64,000 nt of DNA from Planctomycetota bacterium. Lineage in GTDB: Bacteria > Planctomycetota > Phycisphaerae > Phycisphaerales > Phycisphaeraceae. Location of the stretch: assembly GCA_016350165.1 (NCBI GenBank), contig CP066225.1, positions 3,906,001 through 3,970,000 of the forward strand, in the 5' to 3' direction. The notes below the pieces were generated by a model that saw only the letters and a program-made list of their open reading frames with translations, was not told the origin of the DNA and did no database searches. The position numbers and the translations under genes were made by a program. Shown one piece after another: positions 43,657 to 50,783 of the stretch. How positions within the stretch are numbered: the stretch's first letter is position 1; each line of letters opens with the position of its first letter.

Positions 43657-44027
43657 GCTGCACCTCCATCTTTGTTTGATGATTGTTTGTGAAGTTCGTC
43701 TAACTCGCGTTTATGGAGGTTGTCGAGTTTGTTCATCATGAGTGCGTAGATGAGTATGAGGAGGACGAAGGTGATGATGGCACCTTGTTGAGCGAACCAG
43801 AAACCGAGTGGGTAGCCAGTGCCGGGGATGTTGAATTGGTTGAGCCAATCAGCGAAGAGTATGCCGCAACCGAGGCCAGCTAACCCCCAAATGAACAAGA
43901 GGATACCCATGACGCGAATGTTGCGTTCCCAGTATTTCTGGATGGATTTTGCGATGGTTGGATTAGAGTAATCTATCTTACGCTTAGGTGGTGTTGAGTC
44001 TTCTTGGGGCGATTGTTGATGTGACAT
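43653..44027 (-). CDS. sodium:solute symporter small subunit (DUF4212)
   Basis: A 124-residue protein with two helices, IRVMGILLFIWGLAGLGCGI and GFWFAQQGAIITFVLLILIY. The stretch between them, LNQFNIPGTGYPLGFWFAQQ, is the DUF4212 signature found next to VC_2705-type symporters. The N-terminus carries YWERNIR, also typical. I start at MSHQQ (44027) with GGAG ten bases upstream; a start at 44054 is possible. Its stop overlaps the large-subunit start, as is usual for this pair. Confidence 0.92.
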   Translation of the reverse strand: MSHQQSPQEDSTPPKRKIDYSNPTIAKSIQKYWERNIRVMGILLFIWGLAGLGCGILFADWLNQFNIPGTGYPLGFWFAQQGAIITFVLLILIYALMMNKLDNLHKRELDELHKQSSNKDGGAA

Positions 44028-44210
44028 GCTGGCAAAGCTCCAGTGTGTATGCAATTAAACAAACGAATATTTCGTGTGAAATAATCAAACGTTATGAAGA
44101 TTCGAGTTGTGATTTAATGATGGTTAATGAATACGCAACAAATATGAATCGGTCACATACATTGGAGATTTGTATTGGATATTGGCATCGTAAGTTATGA
44201 GATGCTAAGG

Positions 44211-44244
44211 ACACAAACCTCTTTTTATATAGAGGTTTTTGTGT
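44211..44244. other. imperfect hairpin near the cytochrome gene end
   Basis: ACACAAACCTC and GAGGTTTTTGTGT pair with a two-base bulge, 80-113 bases after the cytochrome c stop. T and A runs are nearby, so it may act as a weak terminator. Confidence 0.4.
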
Positions 44245-44323
44245 TTTATGATGAATGTGATCAATGACTGATGTTGACGATCAGTAGATGGATGCGTCTT
44301 AATATGAGAAGAAGTTTGGGAGT

Positions 44324-45253
44324 TTAGAAGGGCCACATGTATTGGTGTATGCCGTAGACGAGGGCGCCGCCGAAGAAGCCTGTGACAGATACGAGAATAG
44401 CACCGATAAAGAGAAGGAGACGGAAGCCTGAACGGCATTTACATGATGATTTATTGGTACGTAATTCGAGAAAAGCGAGTGTGATGAATGCCCATACGGT
44501 TGTGGCGATGCCGAGGATACGGTGTGTGTCGAGTATCCAATCTTTGGCTGGAGAGATGGCCATGTAGATGGCGTCGAGGAGGCCGAGCGACATGGCGAGG
44601 AGGGCAGAGAAAGCGCCGCACCAAAGTGTGAAACGAACGATGGATTTGAGTGATTGTTGTTTGGTGATGATGAGTAAGAATTCAGCGAAGGCAGCAATGA
44701 GTAAGAGTGCGATTGGGAAGTGAGTTGATGGTGGGTGGAATTGACCAAGAAATTTGATAAAAATTTTTATGAATGGTTGAGGGGGGGGGGCGATTGTTGG
44801 TGAGGATGATTGGATTGGTGTTTCGTGTGAATGTGTTTGGGTTTTAGGGGTATTTATTGCTATTGCGCCGTTTTCAATCCACTGTTTGACGATCTGTTTT
44901 TGCTGTGGATTGAGGGGAATTGTGTCGGGCTCATCGGCTGGGGGCATTTCATTGTTGACGATGACTTCCCAGATGTATGACTGATCAGGTTGGTTGGGGG
45001 TGATGTAAGCAGGGTCTTCACGCAGATGTTGGAAGTTAAGGATGAAATCAAAACCGCCGCCTGGATCTTCGAGAGTTGAGTTATGGCATTCTGCACAGTG
45101 AACTCGGAAGATTTCGTGTACTTGCTGAGCGAGTAGTTGGTTGTCGATTACTCTGGGTTGAGTTGGGGATTGGGATTGAGCGAAGAGCAGGTTTGTTGGT
45201 GCAATGAGTGTTATAAAAATGAATGGGACGAGATATCTCATTGAAGATTTCAT
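44324..45253 (-). CDS. membrane c-type cytochrome protein (heme domain plus four helices)
   Basis: A 309-residue protein with a signal peptide (cleavage near LLFA-QS). The planctomycete-type cytochrome c domain has heme site CAECH (Cys53, Cys56, His57) and Met103 in NNEMPPADEP as the likely sixth ligand. A proline-rich linker (about 140-165) follows. Four helices (about 175-190, 205-225, 243-265 and 277-300) resemble the DUF2231 membrane domain, with histidines in QFHPPSTHFP and DTHRILG that could bind heme. The linker is encoded across a run of ten C. It probably passes electrons in the envelope; partners are unknown. Confidence 0.82.
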   Translation of the reverse strand: MKSSMRYLVPFIFITLIAPTNLLFAQSQSPTQPRVIDNQLLAQQVHEIFRVHCAECHNSTLEDPGGGFDFILNFQHLREDPAYITPNQPDQSYIWEVIVNNEMPPADEPDTIPLNPQQKQIVKQWIENGAIAINTPKTQTHSHETPIQSSSPTIAPPPQPFIKIFIKFLGQFHPPSTHFPIALLLIAAFAEFLLIITKQQSLKSIVRFTLWCGAFSALLAMSLGLLDAIYMAISPAKDWILDTHRILGIATTVWAFITLAFLELRTNKSSCKCRSGFRLLLFIGAILVSVTGFFGGALVYGIHQYMWPF

Positions 45254-45281
45254 TGGCTGGGGTATTTATTTGTCGGTGAAT

Positions 45282-45313
45282 AAAAAAGGCTCATGGTTAT
45301 GGTACGCATGAGC
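45282..45313 (-). terminator. terminator of the b562-like gene
   Basis: GCTCATG and its complement flank an 11-base loop; the minus strand continues with six T. It lies 28 bases after the stop. Confidence 0.8.
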
Positions 45314-45341
45314 TATTGCTTTTTCATTAGTAAAGAATTAT

Positions 45342-45809
45342 TTAGTCCTCTTTGTATGCTTTGTGCCCTGCACGTTGGGCGGTTTTTACATCGGTAAGAT
45401 ATTGAGCGGCTTGTTTTTTGTTGCCAGCGAGAAGCGCGTTTTCAGCTTGAGCGAGACCGATGATTGCGTCGTTCAATTTGATGCGGTAATCGTTGATGAG
45501 TTTTGGTTGTTCTGCTGGTGAGGCATCTTCGATTGCGTGGACGTGCATGTATTCTGATTTGGCGATGATGGCATGAGGTATCATTTGTTGAATGAGGTCA
45601 GCGGATTGCTGCTCTTTACCTTCTTCACGCATGCTTTTGCCTAGAGCACGGATGAGTGTTTGCATCTCTTCCATGGCATGTTCGAGTTTTTCATCGCCGT
45701 GAGCTTCAGGTTTTTCAGCTGCGAATGAAGCAGCGGACCACATACTGATAGTGAGGCAGATGGTGAATGCGATGAGACCAAGGCGTCGGCGCATGATGTT
45801 AACAGGCAT
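45342..45809 (-). CDS. cytochrome b562-like periplasmic protein
   Basis: A 155-residue protein with a signal peptide (cleavage near SFA-AE). The mature part is a four-helix bundle. LEHAMEEMQTLIRAL aligns with LEDNMETLNDNLKVI of cytochrome b562, placing Met46 at the heme ligand, and KTAQRAGHKAYKED aligns with the C-terminal K-T-x-R-x-x-x-H, placing His149 at the second ligand. The spacing fits. Cytochrome b562 is a small periplasmic electron carrier. GGAG lies seven bases before the ATG. It sits just upstream of the membrane cytochrome c gene on the same strand, but a terminator lies between them. A heme-free relative is possible. Confidence 0.68.
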   Translation of the reverse strand: MPVNIMRRRLGLIAFTICLTISMWSAASFAAEKPEAHGDEKLEHAMEEMQTLIRALGKSMREEGKEQQSADLIQQMIPHAIIAKSEYMHVHAIEDASPAEQPKLINDYRIKLNDAIIGLAQAENALLAGNKKQAAQYLTDVKTAQRAGHKAYKED

Positions 45810-45910
45810 AACATATCTCCAGATTTTGTAAAATAGTTCTCGTTTCCGCCTGTATGTTGCCTTGGTTTTGAGGATGCGTCAAGAGTTCTTTTACTCTGAA
45901 TATACTAAGG

Positions 45911-45939
45911 AAAAAGCACAATCGTGAAGATTGTGCTTT
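45911..45939 (-). terminator. terminator of the 45967-47043 oxidoreductase
   Basis: AAAGCACAATC and its complement flank a five-base loop, followed on the minus strand by TTCC. It lies 28 bases after the stop. Confidence 0.8.
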
Positions 45940-45966
45940 GTGGTTGCTTTAGTATGTGGGCAGGTG

Positions 45967-47043
45967 TTATTTAATTTTGATTTCTTTACCGCCTTGTTCT
46001 GCGGATTTGTAGATAGCGTCGAGCATTTGCTGGACCATGAGTCCGTCCTCGATTGGAGCGACGGGTTTGATGCCGTAGTTAATGTGATCGACAAAGTTTC
46101 TAATCTTAAGATAGAAGTTTTCGACGAAATCGGATGCGGGGAGGTAGCCTGGTTCGGAGTTGACCATGTAGCCGTTTTCATCTTTGAAGATTTTAGAGTC
46201 GTTCCATGTGCAGCCGCCTTTGGTGCCCATGAGTTGGAAGTCGATACGGTTTTCAGGGATGTGAGCAGCGAATGAAGATTCGATTTGGATAACAGCTCCA
46301 TTATCGAAGCGAATGTGACCAACAGCGAGATCTTCAACGTTGTAGGTTTTGTAGTCCCAGCCTTTCCAATGCGACTCGATTTGATCGGAAGGCTTGTCGC
46401 CGAGATAGGTCCATGTCATGCCCATTGCTGAGACCGGTTTGGGTGAACCCATGGCATAGTGGCACATCTCAAGTGAGTGAACGCCGATATCGATCATTGG
46501 GCCGCCACCTTGAAGTTCTTTTCGGCCAAAGACGCCCCAGTTTGGGATGCCGCGACGACGTAGTGCCCAAACCTTGCCAAAGAGGACGTCGCCGAGGACA
46601 CCTGAATCGACCTGTTTTTTGATGAACTGGGTTTTAGGATCGAAACGCCACTGATAGCCAACGATGAGTTTCTTGTTGGCTTTCTTTGCAGCTTCTATCA
46701 TGCGTTTACCTTCACGGGCATTCATGGCCATGGGTTTTTCAACCATGACGTGAGCACCAGCTTTTGAGGCAGCGATGGAAGCGGGGCAGTGGAGGCCGTT
46801 TGGTGTGCAGACGAAGACGACATCAGGCTGAGCTTCACGGAGCATCTGTTTGTAGTCTGTAAATAGAGCGTCGTTTCCGATTTCGTGTTCTTCAGCACGT
46901 TTGAGCATTGTTTCCATACTGATATCAGAAAGCGCGACGACATCGAGTTCGTCGATGCGTTTGATACAGCCAAGGTATGTGTTTGCAATACCACCCGAAC
47001 CAATGAAAGCTGTGCGTAGTTGTTTGGTTTTCTTCGCACCCAT
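45967..47043 (-). CDS. Gfo/Idh/MocA-family oxidoreductase
   Basis: A 358-residue cytoplasmic enzyme. The Rossmann fold has the loop FIGSGGIANTY (about 14-24), and the family's lysine is in HVMVEKPMAMNAREG (EKP near residue 101). The C-terminal domain has GGGPMIDIGVHSLEMCHYAM, with the Asp and His typical of the active site (D-x-G-x-H). AGGAG lies about seven bases before the ATG. These enzymes act on sugars, inositols or amino sugars with NAD(P). It is better conserved than its relative at 8777-9634. It is a single-gene unit with its own terminator. Confidence 0.93.
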   Translation of the reverse strand: MGAKKTKQLRTAFIGSGGIANTYLGCIKRIDELDVVALSDISMETMLKRAEEHEIGNDALFTDYKQMLREAQPDVVFVCTPNGLHCPASIAASKAGAHVMVEKPMAMNAREGKRMIEAAKKANKKLIVGYQWRFDPKTQFIKKQVDSGVLGDVLFGKVWALRRRGIPNWGVFGRKELQGGGPMIDIGVHSLEMCHYAMGSPKPVSAMGMTWTYLGDKPSDQIESHWKGWDYKTYNVEDLAVGHIRFDNGAVIQIESSFAAHIPENRIDFQLMGTKGGCTWNDSKIFKDENGYMVNSEPGYLPASDFVENFYLKIRNFVDHINYGIKPVAPIEDGLMVQQMLDAIYKSAEQGGKEIKIK

Positions 47044-47319
47044 GCTATCGCTCCTGTTGCTGAAACGAGCCTAATTAAGGTGTTCAGCGAGTCAATCATA
47101 CAAGCGTAAAAACGATGATCGCGCATTATCGTGAATGTCAGGGGTAACGCAATGAGAATGTTAGAAAAAGGGTGATATTTGCGAGAAAAGATTGCGATGG
47201 AAATGTTGTAAAATGTAAGAATGGGGGGTTTTTACATTCACGAAAAGGCGTGATGTGTGTATGATGGTGTGTGCGGGTGGAAGACCAAGAACAGAAAGAC
47301 ATTCCGGGCGAGTGATCGT

Positions 47320-48360
47320 ATGAGTGAAACAGAGCAACAGCAGCCAGCTAATGCGGGCGGTCAAAAAGCGTCGGCACCGGTACATCCGCTGGCAGCGTTG
47401 CGTGCGGATCTTGCTGAATTTGGCACGATAACACTGTCACATATGGGTAAAAAAAAGTCGGTATCTGAGAGGTACATGCCTTTTCTTATCTCGTTGGCGA
47501 TTCATATTGGGCTGGTGATCTCAGCAATTTTTGCAGTTTGGACGACGATCGTGGTGGTATCAGACCAGCAAACGGTCGTGCCTGAGATACAGTTGGGAGA
47601 GACGCCGGGCAAGCCGCTGAAAAAATCGCGTGATCTGAAACTTGAAGCACAATCACTTACAAGTAAGCGAACGATTACTGAGATTGAGGTTGCTCAATCG
47701 ACGCTATCGCCTCAGCCGATTACAGATATGCCAATGATTGGTGTGTCAGGTGGGATGAGCAAGGTCAATCCTTTTGCTGCAGACCTTGCAGGTGGTTCGG
47801 AATTTCGAACATCGTTCTTTGGCTCATCGGGCAATGCTCGCACGATTGTTTTTGTCGTGGACGCATCAGGCTCATTGATTGATACGTTGCCGATTGTTTT
47901 GAGGGAGCTGCAGAAATCGATTCGGAAACTATCGGATCGACAGAATTTTACTGTTGTGTTCTTTCAAGGAACTAATGCGTTTGAGGTGCCGCCCCGAGGG
48001 TTGAAACAGGGGACAGCAAAGCACAAGCAAGCAGTGATCGAATGGATTGATCCGGATGCTCATAACGTTGTACCTGGGCAGCAAACCAACCCGCTGCGTG
48101 CGATCAATATAGCGTTGAAGTATAACCCTGATCTTGTGTTCTTATTGTCAGATAATATCACAGGGCAAGGTCAGTTTGAAGTAAATCAGAAACAATTGAT
48201 CCGTGAAATCGTACGAGCGAATCACGCAGGAACCAAGATTAATACGATTCAATTCCTGTATCCAGATCCGCTTGAAACAGAAATTCGACCCGGAACGATG
48301 AAGCTGATTGCTGAGCAAACGGGAGGACGTTTTCTGTTTGTAAAGGAAGACGATATTTAG
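47320..48360 (+). CDS. VWA-domain protein with one N-terminal membrane helix
   Basis: The first gene of the five-gene operon. From the ATG at 47320 it has 346 residues: a polar cytoplasmic start, one helix (about 54-80), an external linker, then a von Willebrand A domain. The domain opens TIVFVVDASGSLIDTLPIVL, with MIDAS residues Asp181, Ser183 and Ser185 (DASGS), and later has LVFLLSDNITGQG. The layout, a single helix and a long external arm, recalls TonB/TolA. VWA domains bind partners through a metal ion. The link to ExbB/ExbD proteins downstream suggests a force-driven envelope role; that is inference. The ribosome site is weak. Confidence 0.8.
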   Translation: MSETEQQQPANAGGQKASAPVHPLAALRADLAEFGTITLSHMGKKKSVSERYMPFLISLAIHIGLVISAIFAVWTTIVVVSDQQTVVPEIQLGETPGKPLKKSRDLKLEAQSLTSKRTITEIEVAQSTLSPQPITDMPMIGVSGGMSKVNPFAADLAGGSEFRTSFFGSSGNARTIVFVVDASGSLIDTLPIVLRELQKSIRKLSDRQNFTVVFFQGTNAFEVPPRGLKQGTAKHKQAVIEWIDPDAHNVVPGQQTNPLRAINIALKYNPDLVFLLSDNITGQGQFEVNQKQLIREIVRANHAGTKINTIQFLYPDPLETEIRPGTMKLIAEQTGGRFLFVKEDDI

Positions 48361-48487
48361 TGATATAAGTGCCAAGAAATCAGGTGTTTGTAGTCATTGT
48401 CTTTCTTGGATAATTGGGCAAAAAACTTTACAATAAATCGAGATCATGGGAAATAAACATAATCACAGCTTGTATAGGAAGAACTAT

Positions 48488-49636
48488 ATGCGACAGAGTG
48501 TCGTTGTAGCTTTTGGATTGCTGCTGTTGTTGTCGCCAGCAACACAAGTTTTCGCGCAAGAAGAAGGCGGAAGTGTGTCATGGTTCTCGCAGTTCCTGTG
48601 GGCAGATGACTTTCTTGGGGTTGTGATCATTTGGGCGTTGCTTGCAATGTCTGCATTTTCAATAGGTTTTTCAACGAATCTATTGATCCAGTATCGCCGT
48701 AAGAAAGTGATGCCTGAAGAAGTGCTCAAACGTATTGAAGTGCAATTGGGCAATCGACAATACAGAGCTGCGATCACTGAAGCTGATAACAATAACTCTT
48801 ACCTAAGTAAGATCGTAGCCGCTGCGTTGCACGAAGCACCGAATGGTTTCGCTGCAATGGAAAGGGCGATCGAAGAAACATCCGACAACGAAACGGTAAA
48901 GATTTTAAGACCACTTGAGTATCTAAATGTACTCGGCAATATCGCACCTATGATCGGTTTGTTCGGTACTGTCTACGGTATGATTCGAGCATTCCAGCAG
49001 TTAGTTGTTTCAGGTGGTAATGCAGATCCTTCAGAATTGGCTGCAGGTATTTCAACAGCATTGATCACAACATTCTGGGGCTTGGTAGTTGCTGTTCCAG
49101 CACTGGCAAGCTATGCACTGATTAGAAATAAAGTGGATACGTTTGCATCTGAAGCAATCTTGGCAGTAGAAAGCCTGATTGCTCCATTTAAGCCAACACC
49201 TTTAGCTGCTCAACAAGCAAGGGCCGCTCAGATGCAGCAACAACAAGCTGCACAGACGCAAGCTCAAGCACAAATGCAGTCACAAGTGGATGCAGGGCAA
49301 GTAGCTCAACAGCAGCAGCAAGTTCAACCTGTTGCAATGCAGCCGAATCCTCAAATGCAGCAACAGCAGCCTGTTAATCCCCAACCTGTACAACCAACTC
49401 AACCTATGCCCGCAAATCCCCAGCCGGTCATGCCGCAACCACAGGCAATGCCTCAACAGCAACCAATGCAACCCAATCCTCAGGCCCAACCAAATCCAAT
49501 GATGGATGCGACACAGCAGTTGAGTGATGCAGCCAATCAGCAGCCTGATGTTTCGCATCGCATGGCTTCCTCGCCTTTACTCTCTGCTGCCGCTCAGCAT
49601 CAGCAGCAATTACAGCAGCGTAAAGACAAGCCGTAA
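48488..49636 (+). CDS. MotA/TolQ/ExbB proton channel protein with Q/P-rich tail
   Basis: A 382-residue protein. It has a signal peptide (MRQSVVVAFGLLLLL, cleavage near VFA-QE), a first helix (about 43-65) and two channel helices in LNVLGNIAPMIGLFGTVYGM and STALITTFWGLVVAVPALAS, the ExbB/TolQ core. The final 130 residues are low-complexity, rich in Q, P, M and N, and not part of the family. The ATG at 48488 follows AGGAAG; an ATG at 48446 has no site. ExbB-type proteins use the proton gradient with ExbD to energise envelope processes. The spacing to the next gene is 44 bases. Confidence 0.93.
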   Translation: MRQSVVVAFGLLLLLSPATQVFAQEEGGSVSWFSQFLWADDFLGVVIIWALLAMSAFSIGFSTNLLIQYRRKKVMPEEVLKRIEVQLGNRQYRAAITEADNNNSYLSKIVAAALHEAPNGFAAMERAIEETSDNETVKILRPLEYLNVLGNIAPMIGLFGTVYGMIRAFQQLVVSGGNADPSELAAGISTALITTFWGLVVAVPALASYALIRNKVDTFASEAILAVESLIAPFKPTPLAAQQARAAQMQQQQAAQTQAQAQMQSQVDAGQVAQQQQQVQPVAMQPNPQMQQQQPVNPQPVQPTQPMPANPQPVMPQPQAMPQQQPMQPNPQAQPNPMMDATQQLSDAANQQPDVSHRMASSPLLSAAAQHQQQLQQRKDKP

Positions 49637-49680
49637 TTAGGGTTGTTAATTCTGGAAATAAGTACTAATCGACGGATAGT

Positions 49681-50172
49681 ATGAAGTCATTTATTCACAA
49701 ATCTGGACCTGCAACACCAAGCATGAACTTGACTCCGCTGATCGACATTGTCTTTCTGTTGGTTGTATTTTTTATGTTGGCGTCGACGATGGTTACACGT
49801 CAAGCAATTGAGATGACTGTCCCTAAGTTGGATAATCCAGAGACTCATGATCTTAGTGAAGAAAACAGAATTGTGGTTAATATCGCGCCGAAGAGTGGAA
49901 AACGCGATAAAAACAGTCCGTTGGAATTTGAAGGCAAACCTGCATTTGTACAAATCGGTGCTTACGGTATTTTTAAACTTGATGACCATGAAGGAATCAC
50001 TGCAGCATTAAAAGATGTTTATACGAAAAACCCTTCAATTAAAGTGTCTTTACGTGCAGATGCCGCGGTTTATTACGATCACATAGAACCAATTATGTCG
50101 GATATTACCAAGGCAGGAATCAGCACTGTAAATATGGTGGCGTATCTTCCAACCGATGCAGGTAAACCATAA
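49681..50172 (+). CDS. ExbD/TolR-family protein 1
   Basis: A 163-residue protein with one helix (TPLIDIVFLLVVFFMLASTM, about 18-37). The conserved aspartate of MNLTPLIDIVF (Asp22) is the proton-binding residue of ExbD/TolR. The periplasmic domain ends PSIKVSLRADAAVYYDHIEP, the usual V-x-L-R-A-D-x-x-x-x-Y motif. It is 44 bases after the ExbB-type gene and 18 bases before the second ExbD. It forms the ion channel with ExbB. Confidence 0.95.
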   Translation: MKSFIHKSGPATPSMNLTPLIDIVFLLVVFFMLASTMVTRQAIEMTVPKLDNPETHDLSEENRIVVNIAPKSGKRDKNSPLEFEGKPAFVQIGAYGIFKLDDHEGITAALKDVYTKNPSIKVSLRADAAVYYDHIEPIMSDITKAGISTVNMVAYLPTDAGKP

Positions 50173-50190
50173 GAGGAATGTTTTTGCAAC

Positions 50191-50742
50191 GTGAGTGAGC
50201 CAACAGAGCCAACTTCAAATCCACAAGCATTATCGACGATGCCGCCAGTCGCGATCGATAAAGTTGCGCATAAGTCTGTACGTAAAAGACGTGCGTTGCC
50301 GCCTGCAAAGATGCAATTGCAGATTACGCCGTTGATTGATGTGATTTTTCAGTTGCTGATTTACTTTATGGTTACAGCAACATTTGTTGTTGGCGAGGGT
50401 TCATTGACTGCAAACTTGCCTCATGGCGGCGAGCAGGCGACATCAAAAGCAATGCACCCTGAGCAACCTTTGAATATCGTGCTGAAGCCAGTGGGGTATT
50501 CAGATGTGAGCATTCATATTGCAACCTACAAAGTTACTGATTCATTTGTGGATCTGCAGCTGCATTTGGAAACATTGCAGTACGCACCTGATTTAGGGCG
50601 TCGAGGTTTTTACAAACCTGATAACCCGGTAATCATCAAGCCACAAGGTGAAGTGCGTTGGCAACATGTTCTCAATGCATTCAATGCAGCAATCGCTAAG
50701 GGATACACAAACGTTTCATTTGCTAAGAATCAAAAACCCTAA
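50191..50742 (+). CDS. ExbD/TolR-family protein 2
   Basis: A 183-residue protein, start codon GTG at 50191; no ATG is in frame upstream, and the AGAGGA site is farther away than usual, so translation may depend on the gene before. It has a basic cytoplasmic start, then LQITPLIDVIFQLLIYFMVT with the conserved aspartate, and a periplasmic domain ending NPVIIKPQGEVRWQHVLNAF, where the usual R-A-D is K-P-Q. Two unlike ExbD copies beside one ExbB occur in planctomycetes. It probably forms a mixed channel with ExbD 1. Confidence 0.93.
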   Translation: MSEPTEPTSNPQALSTMPPVAIDKVAHKSVRKRRALPPAKMQLQITPLIDVIFQLLIYFMVTATFVVGEGSLTANLPHGGEQATSKAMHPEQPLNIVLKPVGYSDVSIHIATYKVTDSFVDLQLHLETLQYAPDLGRRGFYKPDNPVIIKPQGEVRWQHVLNAFNAAIAKGYTNVSFAKNQKP

Positions 50743-50783
50743 ATTTAGATTCAGTGCACTTAATTTCAGGGTGGGTGGATTGG

